Positions 1 to 12,184 are shown, numbered from the stretch's first letter. The stretch: DNA of 64,000 bases from Gnetum montanum (GCA_015680685.1 MNCI01006164.1:267303-331302), one strand, 5' to 3'. Translations and numbers: made by a program. Notes: generated from the letters alone by a model not told the origin.

Positions 1-1387
1 AGTTGAAACCTGTAATGATTGGGTCAATGATGTGGATATCAAAGAAGCACAGGAGACATAGGAGAATCTAGAACAGGAAAAGATTCCATACTATCTCATC
101 ATATGTACAGTGTCGCTCTCAGTTTATTAAACGGTTTGAAATTCTCTTCTGTTGTATTTGTGCTGGTGATTCTTCATCTCCTTGAGCTGCTTCTGCTTCC
201 ATGATGAGAACATCTTTGCCTAACTGATGGTGTTTTCCTCCTGATTCATGCAGTTGCAATTTCTCTTTGAATTATTTTCTTGCAAGTTCAGAGACAGGAG
301 TTGGTTGAGCTGCTCCCTTGAAATTTTTCAATTTTGGGTTTTGGATTCTCGTTTTGCATAGTTATGGAGTAGTTTCAAAAGTGGAAGATGGAATCACTGC
401 AATTCTACAAGGAGAATTTTTATGAGAGTTTTAGAGCCCCATATGGAGGGACTTATTAGATCTTGATCACCAGCTGTAGCCAGATAACATTACCTGGTTT
501 TGCACACTTGCTAGTAATGCACTGCTGCAAATTCTCATTGAATTATTGGAGTTGCATCTATGTTTGATGTTTAGAGGAATTTTTAGTGAGTTATCAAAAT
601 GCTCTTTTGTGTGGGTGGTTGTTGATTTTAATGATTTGTGAATTATAATGATGGCTTTTCATGTTCGTATGGAATAGCAGTTTTGCAATGTTAATTATGC
701 ACCCTTGACACTAATTATAATTTCTTGTGATTAATATTGGACCTTCATATGCATATTTCTCAGCCTTCTTATCTTGTTTTTCCTTTTTAAAATTTTTTTA
801 ATTATGTAAAGCTTGGCATCTATTTGTAACTTCAATTAATGAGAATATTGCTTGTTTTTGTCCATTTAAAGAGGCATTAGATCATCATTGAGAGGTTGTA
901 AGGTCAAGGGTTTAAGTTTTCTCCCACTTGATTCATAATATTTTATGATTTTTTCTTGTTAAAAAATGATATATTATGCTCCATATAAGGTAACTTCCCT
1001 CTTAGCATAGGCTTTTTATTTTCATATTTGCAACAAATTTTTCAAACTATTTTGGTATGGTATGAAAATATTAGAAATATGTGGTTGAAGAATGTAGCAC
1101 ATGCTATAGTTTGTATGATCTTTAGAAGACTAGAGACATCCAATCATGTTACACATGAATCAATTTCAAGGATTTTGTGTATATCAGCTGCATTTTAGAT
1201 TCTCACTTTCTGTTGGCATATTTTCATCTAACCATGCCTTGCTTGGTTTTGTTCTTTCAACAAAGGATGTGATCAGAATCACCCATGCTTTGAAGAGATG
1301 CTGGAATGGACATTCTCTCTAAAGGTTGTACTTAAAATGTATCATTGACGATGCCTTTTATTAGCTTTTGTTTAGAACTACTAATGA
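1..1387. other. AT-rich flank, no gene supported
   Basis: No convincing reading frame. The first 80 or so bases on the plus strand could be the end of a coding exon (an open stretch ending in TAG near base 60). The following AT-rich sequence would then be 3' UTR and intergenic DNA, but this is only a weak impression. Confidence 0.3.
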
Positions 1388-1414
1388 ATGTTAAGCATGT
1401 TGCTTTTCATCAAA

Positions 1415-1660
1415 GTGCATGACCCAAGCCCTTCATCTGCTAATGGCTTCAACAAGTCAACACAAAAAGTAAAAACTGCCAAGCAAGTTCTGTCATTTCT
1501 TGTGATCTTACTCAACTTGGTGTTGCAAACTCACTCATTAATGTGTTTTACAGTAGCAAAAGCAAAAAAAATCTTCAAGTTCTAGCTCATCCACGAAGGA
1601 AAAATTTAGGACACCAATGAAAATAGGTTCATAGATTGGATCTTCAAGGAAATGCCTAAA
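1415..1660 (+). pseudogene. Possible upstream exons of the host gene split by elements A and B
   Basis: A short Ser/Lys-rich stretch (VHDPSPSSANGFNKSTQKVK) is followed by a GTTCTG donor near 1487 and a T-rich tract ending in CAG near 1555. After that comes a second Ser/Lys-rich stretch ending near 1650. Composition resembles the better supported exons at 12.4-14.1 kb on the same strand. Element A lies between them, so this could be the 5' side of the same gene. No protein family is recognised and splice phase was not confirmed. Confidence 0.25.
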
Positions 1661-1724
1661 GTCTCTATAGAATGAGAATCCAAATCATAGTTCAAACTTG
1701 CATGTACCTAACCCAAAAGCTAGC

Positions 1725-2485
1725 TGATGAGTGGTGAAGTACCCCTACACTCAACCATATAAATACAAGCGTTTCACGCACAGTCTAGTCGAACTCCAAG
1801 GACTAAGTGCTTATGCACCTTAATGGAACACTCAAGGTTAATCAATCGTTGTCTTACCAAACTTACTTGTATTGTCATGGTTGTATTGTTAAGTAAGCTT
1901 GAGGTATATGATTTTTATAGCTTTTGTATTTTTTATGTCTTCTGCTAATAAAGGAGAGGAAGAGAGAAGTAAGTGGCTAACTTACATTAACTATTCATTA
2001 ACTAGTTTCTAAATGTTCCTAACACCAGTATCCGTTCCCAGTTTCTGTACACATCTTGAACCAGTGCAACACTACTGGGATTACCAAACGCTAATCGTTA
2101 CTAGGTTACCAAGTGCTACACACATGCTCAAAGTAGTCATACTAGGTGTATTTAACTAAGGGGGTTGAAGGTTGAGAAAGATATTAATTAACTAGGAAAG
2201 CATTAAAAAATCATTAATTACTAATTAGCTTAAGCTGTATGCTGCAAGGTTTATCATAAATTTTGTCTTTATTGACATACACAAAATTTTCCTTAGATAC
2301 AAATTTCTCGAATAAAGATCTGTTCACTCTATGACTCCTACTGTAGGTACATAGAAATAATTCTAACTCTGGAATGATAAAACTGCAAGAGTCTGGCTAA
2401 GGGTCTAAATCTAACTACCTTGGAACCAAGGGCACCGCCTCTTATTTATAGAAGATGAGGCAAGAAGCGATATCACAGTTCATCA
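1725..2485 (-). repeat. Element A 3' LTR
   Basis: 761 bp, TGATGA...TCATCA. It matches 10760-11581 along its length (shared blocks around GAGTGG..AAGGTACCCCTACACTC, AAGTAAGCTTGAGGTATATGA and CTAACTAGTTTCTAAATGTTCC). A minus-strand TATAAATA box lies at 2443-2450. It keeps only one copy of the GATATC palindrome, against four or more in the partner LTR. Confidence 0.93.
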
Positions 2486-2498
2486 TACCCCCATGATT
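2486..2498 (-). promoter_or_regulatory. Element A polypurine tract
   Basis: Reads ATCATGGGGGTA on the minus strand and abuts the 3' LTR. This is the expected place and composition for the plus-strand DNA synthesis primer of an LTR retrotransposon. The same GGGGGTA precedes the 3' LTRs of elements C and D. Confidence 0.8.
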
Positions 2499-4448
2499 GA
2501 ATGAAAACTTGTCCTCAAGTTCCTTACAAAATATTGGGAAGGTATGGGATTATTGACTTGAATGATAACTAATGGTGAATGGGATGACATGTGAACGGAT
2601 CAACATTACAATACATGGCAACATTTTTGTTTATGACCACAAGAGTGAACACTATACACAATTGACATCCAGCCTTATTTGGCAGTTGAGAGAGAAGAGA
2701 GAGAGAGAGAAAAGGAGAAGATGTGTTGCTGCCGATGCCAAGATTGGACCTTCTGTTGTCCATCCATAACCGTACCATCAATCTTTTTCCTTGCACAACC
2801 ATTCCAGCACCAATCCATCCTAAGTATTTCCTCCAGATCCAGTCCATTGCTATATGATTTCCATCTACACACAGAACACAATCACATATGAGCAAGGATA
2901 AGTAAATTACAATATACTTGATACCTTGCCTCGGTGTAAGATCCATTGGTTGAGTTGTGATATGGCCAATACGAATTCTAGAGATATAACATAGGTGACT
3001 ACCCAGGGTGTAGGGGTTAGGAGAAATTAAAAAAATTGGACCAGGGCCCCCATGACTAAGAACGATCCTCTAGTAGCAATAGAATGGAAAAATATAAGGA
3101 ATAAGAAAGATTGAGAAAAAGAAATAATGGCAACGCTGATAAAATGGATGTTAGAGGTGGGAATGAAACAACAAAAGGTTGATTGTGGAAATGTTCAAGG
3201 GAAAGAAATTAACTGATGCACTAAATAGGAATGCTACTGGGTCCTACCCAAAGCAGGCTCATGACCTTTATGCCCTAACAAACCCACATTCAAAGAGTCC
3301 GTAGGATCTAAAAATGTCATTTGGGAGCAAGAGTTAAAGACTTAACCCCAAGTATTCACCAAAGAGAAAACAATGCATTAACCAAAATATAGACTACTGA
3401 TACAACCAACAATGAAGTGGGAAATGGAGAAAGAATGATGGGGAGAAGAGAATGGAATGGAGTCCCAAGAACAAGGTGGTGTACAACCCCTTGTGTATTT
3501 ATGGTTAATGTGACTAAGTAGATCTCATTCCAAATCCAGCCTCAAATAGTCCACATCTAGTGACTTCACATTAATACACTTGGCCAATCCATCCACTTGA
3601 AGTAACAAGAATGCTTCCTCCAAAGATTCAACACCATTCCAAGGAAGATGAGAAAGGGAAAAGCACAAAGCGAGAGAGAGCCTTAGTTAGAGAGAACATG
3701 TTTTTTTAGTTCCATAACCAATGCTTGTAACCTAGATGATTATTTTGTCTAAGGGGTGTGCTTTGAATTCTCACTATGTTTTTTTTTTTGCATGAAAACC
3801 ACACCATGCAAAGACTTATTTTTATTGGCTCAACTTCTCGATAATGGAGCAATGTCGAAATGGTAAGGAAAACTCAAGAAGAAAACATCCAAGCACCCAA
3901 GAGAATAGCCAGAACAAATGCATAAAATTCCTTTGAAATCACACCCTTTTCAGTCCTTGAGTCCTTCCTTAGTCTGAAAAATGCCCAGTCACCAATTTGT
4001 TAATAGTTTTATTATTAAAGAAGGGGACTGTATAGTTCCAAGCCAAGAGAGACCATAGAAATTCATGGATGACGTGGACTCATTGCCTGTTATATCAAAT
4101 GAACCATACCTTAGTATCAACGTTATAACTCAAAGGTAAAAATCAAACATTAGTAATCAATAAAATACAGTTCATACCACCATTAGGAGCACTTATTAGG
4201 TGATGAATCTAACAAAACAAAAATAACAAACAAAGACAAAAATAAGAAAAAAAACAAAAACAAAAACAAATAGTCACACAAAGAAATGAAAAAGTATAAA
4301 TGATGTTGCAAAACAAAAACAAGAAAAGTTAAAGAAATTTGTAAAACAAAAACTTAAAAAAAGAACTGAGGGCCTCAGATTTTTAGTAGAGGTGGTCGTC
4401 TCCCCCATGACTGAGTTGGAAGGAGGAGATCTGAAATAGTGAGTAGGG
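2499..4448. other. Element A internal region between integrase and 3' LTR
   Basis: About 1.95 kb without a supported gene. It holds a short AG-rich run near 2688-2720 and an A-rich stretch at 4200-4360 (T-rich on the element's strand). The coiled-coil accessory gene found at this position in elements C and D is not recognisable here. ORFs of 65-125 codons in this stretch look like chance. Confidence 0.6.
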
Positions 4449-5560
4449 TCATCCCTTCTCAAAGGTATGATGTGCACTGACTGTTCTAAATTCATGGAAG
4501 GGTTTGGTCTGTTGCACATTAGGGCTCTCAAGTTTGTATATGGTCATGGCCCCTGAAGGAAGGGTTGTATGAATAATGTAAGGTCCTTTCCATAGTGTTT
4601 GAAATTTTGTGTGTTGTGGCACATGTTTGGGGTTCCAATAGAGAACCTTATCTCCTAGTTGATACTTAACCTTTCGAATCTTCAAGTCATCATGTTTCTT
4701 GTTATATGCCTTGTGCAACTCATTTGATGATAGAGCAGCTAATCAATTTTCATCTAGCACATTTAAAGTTTCCAACCTTTGTTTTTATGCTAAGATCAAG
4801 ATTAAGGTGGAGGTCACAAGCTATTGATAGTGTATGGAGCTCGATTTGAATCGAAAGCATTGAAAGCTTTCCATACACTAACTCATAGGGAGAGTAGCCT
4901 ATAGGGAGTTTCTAGGTGGAGCGGTATGCCCAAAGAGAATGATTCAGTTTAGTGCTCCAATCTCGCCTATACTTGCTAATTTTAATAGTCAATATTTTAC
5001 TGATCTCCCTGTTGGTGACCTCAACTTGTCCATTAACTTGGAGGGTGATAAGGTGTAGTCAATTTATGTTCAACCCCTAAGCATTGCATTAACTTTCAAA
5101 AATTTGCAGCTGTGAAGTGTGTTCCATTATCCAAAATAAGTGGAGGTGGCACACCAAACCTATTTACGATTTGTTGTTGCACAAATCGTGCAGCTGTAGA
5201 TGATGTGTAGTCTTTAACAGCAGCTGCTTCAACCCATTTTGTTAGATAGTCTACGGCAACTACAATGTAAGATTTTCCATTGGACATTGGTGTAATGGGC
5301 CCCATAAAGTCTATTCCCCAAATGTCGAAAGGTTCTAATGGTTGAATCCATTATTGTGAATCCTTCATTTTAGTAGTCATTCCCCCATCATGTTGACAGT
5401 GCTCATAAGATCGAACAAATTGATGGGCATCCTGAAATAATGTTGGCCAGTAATATCCTGCAAGCAAGATCTTAATAGTCGTTCATCTTCTTGCATAGTG
5501 ACCCCCACAAGGACCCTCATGAGCATCTTGGAGAACTCTCAGTTCGTCTACCTTGGGCAT
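4449..5560 (-). pseudogene. Element A integrase (degenerate)
   Basis: On the minus strand the core domain shows [15 protein letters not shown], with the first catalytic Asp, and then [15 protein letters not shown], with the second. The C-terminal part (4449-4718) has YQLGDKVLYWNP and WKGPYII, the usual post-core wording of gypsy integrases. The zinc-binding N-terminal part lies towards 5560 but is hard to read. The family inserts the cDNA into the genome. The pieces are in different frames and interrupted by stops. It lies directly downstream of RNase H, as expected for Ty3/gypsy. Confidence 0.85.
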
Positions 5561-5639
5561 GCACCGTCGAACCAAGCCATCAGGACATATTTTGTAGAGT
5601 GCTCCATTGATCTCCATGAAGTACTTTGGCTCTATGAAG

Positions 5640-6235
5640 AAACTATTGTTTCTTCCTAAAGTCTAGCTCCTATGGTGTTTGTTGAGTAAGGAGATACGTG
5701 AGAATGCTACTATACCAGTTCGTCTCCGTGGGTTGATTATTCACTACACCGGCAAAGAGAGCTTCATCGGGAAAATGATTAGACATTACATATTCATCCT
5801 CTTTGCTATCCCAATGCAACCAAGATAAATGGTCTGCAACTAAGTTCTCGGTGTCTTTCTGATCGATCATTGTTAGATCAAACTCCTGTAGAATTACCAA
5901 CCATCGTATACTATGAGGGCTAACTGTTGGCTTGTTCATGAGGAACTAGATTGCACTATGATCCATGTGGATGAACACTTTGTAACCTAACACATAGTGC
6001 CTAAACTTATCCATTGCAAACACTACAGCCATTAATTCTTTCTCTATAGTTGTGTAGTTAAGTTGAACACTGGAGATACTTCTACTTGCATAGTGGATGT
6101 AGTAAGGGCATTTTTGGTCATCTAACTATGTAAGTATAGCTCCTAAGGCATAACTGGACGTGTTAGTCATGATGTGGAATGGTTGGGACTAGTGAAGAGC
6201 TTGTAGAATGGGAGTTTCTACTAGCTTTCGTTTCA
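5640..6235 (-). pseudogene. Element A RNase H (degenerate)
   Basis: The clearest piece is at 5670-5939: RWLVILQEFDLTMI followed by ENLVADHLSWL. This matches the gypsy RNase H end pattern (R W ... LQEFD ... N..ADHLSR). The upstream half, towards 6235, contains several stops. The function would be degradation of the RNA strand during reverse transcription. It is continuous with the RT remnant at higher coordinates. Confidence 0.75.
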
Positions 6236-7135
6236 AGGTTTGGAATGCTCATTCACATTCCTTGGTCCACTCAAAAGGTATACATCCTTCTTTGTTAGCT
6301 CTACCAATAGTTTGGCAATCTTAGAGAAGTTCTCAATCAATCTCCTATAGTAGCCAGTGTGACCAAGGAATGACCAAATGTCTTTGATAGTTTTCGGTTG
6401 ACGGGTGATTCCTTGGATGACCCTAATTTTATCTGGGTCTACCTCTATTCCTGCATGTAAAAACTTATGCCAAAGTACTATGCCTTCTTGGACCATTAAA
6501 TGGATTTTCTGCTAGTTGAGCCTTAAGTTATTTTCTACGCATCTTTTCAACACTTGCTCTAATCAGTCCAAGGCTTGATCAAAACTTGTTCCATAGGTGG
6601 AGAAGTCGTCATAAAGACTTCCACTCCGTTCCCTATCTGCTAATGGAATATTCTTAGAACTAGGCATTGAAACATGGCAGGAGCATTACACAAGGCAAAC
6701 AACATTTGTTTATATGCAAACGTTCCCCAAGGACTGGTGAACGTTATCTTGGCTGGGTCTTCTGGGGCTATCCATATTTGGTTGTATCCACTATAGCCAT
6801 CTAGAAAACTGTGATAGCGATGCCCTGCTATGGTGTCTAAGACTTGGTCAACGAATGGCAACTAAAAGTGATCCTTAAATGTTACCATGTTCAACAGCCT
6901 AAAACCTATACACACCCTCTATTTGCCTCCCTTTTTATGCACGATTACCAGAAGGCTAACCCATTTACTATCAACAATGGGATATATGAACCCAACCTTA
7001 AGAAGTTGTTCTATTTCTTCTTTTACTACTTGCTTCAATTTTGGGTTCAATCACCTTTGCGGTTGTTTTCGAGGTTTCATGGAGGGGTGAGTGTAAATCC
7101 TATGCTGGCATATCCTAGGATCTATTCCAGTTAAT
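6236..7135 (-). pseudogene. Element A reverse transcriptase (degenerate)
   Basis: In minus-strand order there are traces of the N-terminal palm (a stretch ending DSKWVSLLVIVHKKGG), then FLDGYSGYNQIWIAPED and TFAYKQMLFALCNAPAMFQ at 6640-6861. The connection region at 6233-6496 reads SFLGHTGYYRRLIENFSKIA. These are standard Ty3/gypsy RT blocks in correct order. The YVDD-containing segment is not readable as an open frame. Frameshifts separate the blocks, so it is non-functional. Confidence 0.88.
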
Positions 7136-7584
7136 TCGGGATATGACTAAGCAAAGGATTTTGACCACTTGTTTATTACCTTCAGCAATCTTCCTTTTTT
7201 TTTGGAAGCAAGTCTTGCGTTGATGATTACCGATTTTCCATGTTTAAGAATCATATATTCCAGACCAGTGGGTAATGATTTTAATTCTAGGGGCTCTTGT
7301 TTGAATTTTTCAGAAATTTCCAACTTCCCCTAGTTGATGTTTTCAAGGTTAAGGCTTGGAAGTTGGCAGCGGACTTGCTCTTGTGCGTCTATGCTTTCGA
7401 TGTAAGCACAAGTCATTTCCTTAGTTAGTTCCATGCACATTAGTGAGTTGCTCTCTTGATCAACTATTAGCCACTGGGTGTCTTCTTGTCATGTGGCTGC
7501 TGCATACAGGCACTTTTGTATGTTAATGTATTGTGCACACCGGTTGCATGCAGGCAATGCTAAACTTTGCATAACCCATGATCT

Positions 7585-7975
7585 CTACACGCAATTGCAT
7601 CCTATATCACTGTATGCGATGCATGGAACCTTCTTCTTCTCGATCTTTTCAAAACTGTTCTCCTTAGATGTTTCTAGGAAAAGATCACGGAATCCTAGGC
7701 ATGCATCTATAGTACTTAGCCATGCCCTTCCCATTATTATTGGGAAGTTCCCTTTACCGTTATTCACTTGTATACTAGGAAATCAACTAAGTACGACTAT
7801 CCACACACAGTGGTGATGATGTCCTCCACCAGTCCTAAGGGAATAGTGATGGACTGGTCCGCCAGCTCTAAGCGAATATTTCTCTTCTTTAATGGAGGCA
7901 GGTTCTAGGCTTTGTACATTTCTTGCAATATTAAGTTGACTCCAGAACCTGAATCCAGAAGAGCTTTGCATGGCT
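7585..7975 (-). pseudogene. Element A aspartic protease (degenerate)
   Basis: Near 7935-7955 the minus strand reads DSGSGVNLILQE, the retropepsin catalytic motif. It is followed by LELADQSITIPLGLVEDI and, at 7585-7767, GNFPIIMGRAWLSTIDA, the usual hydrophobic-hydrophobic-G-R block of plant gypsy proteases. The end, VPCIAYSDIGCN, has a close counterpart in element D at 62.8-63.0 kb. The family processes the Gag-Pol polyprotein. Stops interrupt the frame. Confidence 0.8.
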
Positions 7976-8051
7976 CATTCCCAATGATTTGGAGATAGAT
8001 TAGAGGGCTTCTAGGATCAGAGAATTTCCTAGGAAGGTGGCCAACCTTGAT

Positions 8052-10615
8052 CTAGTCAGTAACAACATGTGTTAACATAATCGTATGCGTTGAGCTTGGT
8101 GTTTGGTTTAAAGAGAGCTCTAAAGCTTTATTTGATGGGGAGGCATTCAAAGGTTCAACTGCTTGTGGTTGTAAGGGCTTGGTTGGACTGTTGGTTCTAA
8201 AGAAAGATCTTTTCTTCATACAGTTGTCAAAACCAATAGTGGGTTGAGGTTTTACAGCCCTTGTGGCATTGCATTGCTGCGGTTGAGTAGGGAGTTTCCC
8301 TTGCATTGCTAGAGCGTGTGGTAATGGAGCTATTGGTGTGAGAGCTGCGAATGGATTTGAAAGATGGTATATTTGTGCGTTATCTTCCCTAGGAGAAGGA
8401 GTTCTATAATACTCACAGGCTTGGTAGTGATGTTGTGGTGTAACGTGACTAACAGAGTCACGTGGAGAGATTGGATGTTGCACGTAGTAGCCATATGGGT
8501 CAGGTTGCCAGTATGGGTATTGTTGCCTTGGTGGTGTCATCCCCCATGACCATGGGTATTGCCACTATTGATGTTACTCAACGGGTTATGGTGGAGTTCC
8601 ACTTGGATAATATGTTGAAGGTTGGTGGATCTGCCTTGGGTTACCTTGGGAATAAGGTAACCATTGGTGTGCTTGTGATTTATTTAGTCGTGGGTTAAGT
8701 GCATACACCTCAAACTCTTATAGATGTGAGATCACTAGGTAACATCCCATAGGATGGTCGTATTGGCATATCTCGCATCCACTATCATTGTCCATGTTTG
8801 AATCCACAACCTCTTTTGTGATGGCCATTTTACCCTTACCCTTGTTATGTGCATTTTCCACTTCTCTATTTTTCTTTTTGACATGGTCACTATCTTATTC
8901 CCTAGACTTCTTTACAATTTTAAGAACAGTTTCAAACCTACTATCTAGGGAGTCCCACATTTGGTCTACCTTTGCCAATACTTCTATTGTTAACTTTTGG
9001 AGAGGCAAAGTTTTTCTATTCACCATCTCTTCGAGCAGTGACTTTTCTTTCTCCTCATAAAATCTCACTCCCCTTTTTCGGAGGGAAGGATCTTGGTTGT
9101 ATTCTTCCATACTTTCTCTCTTTCATAGCTCACCTTCTTCTTTGGCAACTTGCTCTAGCAGTCTATGAATTTGATGAGACCTAAGCTCCAATAACCTTCC
9201 TTGGGCGTACGTCCCAAGGGTTCTTCTTGTTTCATTCCTAAGTCCATCCACGAGATAGTGTAGTTGATCCCACTACAAATAACCATGGCCAAGGCAATGA
9301 TGTAATAGTGGCCCATGGCAGCATCCAAGGGTTCATAATTTCCTTACTTCCATAGGTTAGAAACTCGGGAGTACGTTTGGTACGTATCATTGAACAGTTC
9401 TAACATTGTACTCCACCTCCAAATGGATTCCGGTTTTAACACCCAGTACCAGCTTTCAACTTCTTTCACTAGTGTCCTTGGGAACAACTTTAGTTTTTGC
9501 CATTCATTTTCTATGTTTTGTAAGGCACATGCATCGTGGAATGATTGTAAATGATTTTGAGGATCAGTGTTGGATCCCCCTCAAATCGTGGGATGTTGTT
9601 CATGTCTAACCTCTTAATCCTNGATCCCCCTCAAATCGTGGGATGTTGTTCATGTCTAACCTCTTAATCCTACTATCCTTTTGGTGCCTTGTTGGAACTC
9701 TTACACCCTCCGTTATATATAGCATGCTTCTAGTTGCGAGTAGGGGTTCTTCATGATCATCTCATTCATAGCATCTATGGTGTCTACATGGTTCCCTACT
9801 CTCCCTTCTTCTTTGCCTTGATTCTTTAGAGTGCCCTTGTCCTCGTTCTCGATTGTCTCATCGATGTCTTTCACTTCGTTTTCCCCTATCCTCATAATTG
9901 GTTTTCCTATGACTACGTTTGGACACTAAAGGAGAGGGTGAAGTTGAAGATGAAGGTGAAGAAAAAGGAGAACCATCACCATGATGGTGTTTTCTTCTTT
10001 CTCTTCGATGGTTTCAGCCTTGATCGTGATCACGATCGAAACATCCATCCTTATCATGTGTTCGTGTTCATGGGTATCAGAACCAGGGTTGTGAATAGTG
10101 AAGTGGAGGTTCTAATACACTACCTCTTGACCAATGTCAGGAGGAGGAACATCATTTCATGTGGAACCTATTGAAGCAGGTTCACCATCCTCAATTTTTC
10201 TCAAAATGTGCGGAGCATCATGGGGCCATTTACCCTTCAAAGATGTATGGTATCTCTCCTATCACAAGTCCCTTTGACGTTGCGCTTCTATGGGATGATA
10301 GTCCCTTGAGTCATGATCACATGCAACGTATTCTGTGTATAAAAGAATTATGCCTATTCATGTGAGAGCACAAAGGAGCATGTTGAGGACTGATCGGTCT
10401 GGAGGCAATACAATGTTACCCTCCAAGTCTCTCCAACACAGTTGTTCGTCTTGGTGGAGAATAAAGGTGAAATTGGGTACATAATCATCGAGATGAGTAT
10501 ATACCACATGAAACTATTAAGGAACTAGCAGGTCCTGGTTATGTGTATTATGGCACCGACTACCTCTTGTGTTAGTCCTAGGCTGTGAAGTGCTCTTATG
10601 CGAAGAAGAAGACAT
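8052..10615 (-). pseudogene. Element A gag (degenerate)
   Basis: The likely start is the minus-strand ATG at 10615, giving MSSSSHKST. The early part has FTFILHQDEQLCWRDLEGNI (about 10.4-10.5 kb). The capsid-like middle (about 9.1-9.6 kb) has HYLVDGLRNETRRTLGTYAQ, which matches a block in element C gag (LSNETRVNLGKYAQGKL). A Gln/Pro-rich tail (8052-8540) leads towards the protease. Many stops and shifts are present. The 49-bp duplication around the N at 9622 lies inside this gene and is probably an assembly artefact. Confidence 0.75.
9573..9671. repeat. Exact 49-bp direct duplication around an N
   Basis: Bases 9573-9621 and 9623-9671 are identical and separated by a single N. In sequence this decayed, a perfect repeat ending exactly at an ambiguous base is best read as an unmerged overlap of two reads or contigs. 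Confidence 0.85.
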
Positions 10616-10740
10616 CTTGTCCTCTTCGGTGTGCAATGTACTATTTTCTTGTCTTTCTTTGATTAACTCTAAGGGTTCGCTCTAACATTCCAACAATATG
10701 AATGATTTCCTATGTTCTACACAGCACACAAACAACTAAG

Positions 10741-10759
10741 TCCTTGGCAACGGCGCCAA
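10741..10759 (-). promoter_or_regulatory. Element A primer-binding site (tRNA-Asp type)
   Basis: The plus strand reads TCCTTGGCAACGGCGCCAA directly beside the 5' LTR. From memory, plant tRNA-Asp ends in TCCCCGGCAACGGCGCCA, so the match is 16 of 18, with both differences transitions. The tRNA would prime minus-strand cDNA synthesis. tRNA-Asp priming is known for Athila elements. Confidence 0.85.
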
Positions 10760-11581
10760 TGATGAGTGGCAAGGTACCCCTACACTCAGCCATACGAATA
10801 CGAGAATTTCATGCATGATCCGGTCAAACTCTATGGACTAAATGCTTATGCGCCTTAATGGAACACTCAGGGTTAATCAATCGTTGTCTTCCCAAATGTA
10901 CTTATATTGTCATGGTTGTATGGTTAAGTAAGCTTGAGGTATATGATTTTAATAGCTTTTGTATTTTTTATGTCTTCTGTTAATAAAGGTGAGGAAGAGA
11001 GAAGTAAGTGGCTAACTTACATTAACTATTCACTAACTAGTTTCTAAATGTTCCTAACACCAATATCCATTCCCACTTGCCGTACACATCCTAAACTAGT
11101 GCAACATTACTGGGATTACCAAATGCTAATCATTATAGGGTTACCAAGCACTACATGCATGCTCGAAGCCATCGTACTGAGTGTATTTAACTAAGGGGGT
11201 TGAAGGTTGAGAGAGATATTAATTAACTAGGAAAGTATTAAATAATAATTAATTACTAATTAGCTTAAGTTGTATGCTACAAGGTTTATCATAAAGTTCA
11301 TCTTTATTATCATACACAAAATTGTGATCAAGTACAAATTGCTTGAATAAAGATTCGTTCACTCTATGACTCCTACTGCAGGCACATAGAAATAATTCTA
11401 ACTCTGGAATGACAAAATTGCAAGAGTTTGGCTAAGGGTCTAAATCTAACTACCTTGGAACCAAGGGCGCCACCTCTTATTTATAGAAGATGAGGCAGGA
11501 CGCAATATCGTGTATGCGATATCACGTGGTGGATGTGATCTCACGTATGCGATATTGCGTATGCGATATCGTGGTTCATCA
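10760..11581 (-). repeat. Element A 5' LTR with promoter
   Basis: 822 bp, TGATGAGTGG...TTCATCA. On the minus strand the LTR begins with four or more GATATC/GATATTGC palindromic copies (11498-11577). These are followed by a TATAAATA box at 11478-11485, an ordinary plant core promoter arrangement. The longer length relative to the 3' LTR is largely due to these extra copies. Confidence 0.92.
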
Positions 11582-11838
11582 CTTGCCCATTAAAAGATTC
11601 AGTAGGTGATTCACAAAACCCATATAATTCTCCTATAAATCTGGTCAACACAATGACTCCATCCTCCAAGAGTAGAAAAGCCTTATCCACCCTTAAAACT
11701 AGGACTTTAACTCCATCTCCTATGGAGACAAAAGCACCAAGATGCATGAAAGATGAGTTTCCTTCGACAAAAAAATGTTAGCTAAATACTAACAATAACT
11801 CTAAAGATCGAAATGGACAAATAAAGACACCACTTACT

Positions 11839-12060
11839 GTGCTTGTCAAGAAGGGATTTTGTGAATTGAATACTACACAAATCAAAGAGAGAGCCTCGCT
11901 GAAAGGTTCCTCAAGATGCCCACTAAATACCTCCTCTTCATCAAGTTCTGTAGAAGCCAATATGAAGGGTCCACCCCCTTCTAGAAAACTCAACTTTGCA
12001 GGACTTGATGGTGGGAACAAAGCTTGTCCTTAGACCAAAGATCAGGTGAAGTCCATGGCC
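11839..12060 (+). pseudogene. Possible host-gene exon
   Basis: A Ser-rich open stretch containing SSRCPLNTSSSSSSVEANMK and PPPSRKLNFAGLDGG, followed by an in-frame TAG at about 12031 and a further plausible 20 codons. It lies on the same strand and just upstream of the better supported host exons from 12.2 kb. The opposite strand is also open over part of this stretch, so the assignment is tentative. Confidence 0.3.
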
Positions 12061-12184
12061 CACCTCTCTTACGATTTTAGTGCAAGAATTGATTTTGTGG
12101 ATTAAACCGATGATTTTAGGGGTTACAAATGAAATCTGTTTCATTTTGGTAGGGAAGAAATGATGAATTCAAATAGGAGGAAGT

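Larger units (their letters stand above)
1725..11581 (-). mobile_element. Element A: Athila-like Ty3/gypsy LTR retrotransposon
   Basis: A 9.86-kb element bounded by two related LTRs that start TGATGAGTGG and end TTCATCA. Read on the minus strand the order is 5' LTR (10760-11581), primer-binding site, gag, protease, RT, RNase H, integrase, polypurine tract, 3' LTR (1725-2485). The flanking pentamers CTAGC (1720-1724) and CTTGC (11582-11586) differ at one base and are probably the target duplication. PR-RT-RH-IN order is that of Ty3/gypsy. The tRNA-Asp-type primer site and the RT wording (FLDGYSGYNQI, LCNAPAMFQ) point to the Athila side of the group. Every ORF is interrupted, so it is no longer active. 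Confidence 0.92.

Noticed and set aside
2569-2946. 125-codon minus-strand ORF in the 3' part of element A
   Set aside because: No motif, low-complexity composition from the AG-rich run, and overlapping ORFs of similar length in other frames.
6844-7134. 96-codon plus-strand ORF
   Set aside because: It is the shadow of the minus-strand RT, whose motifs are clear in the same interval.
7478-7816. 112-codon plus-strand ORF
   Set aside because: Antisense to the protease of element A. No independent support.
10741-10759. tRNA-Asp gene end
   Set aside because: Only the last 18 bases match, and the stretch lies directly beside the LTR. It is the primer-binding site, not a tRNA gene.
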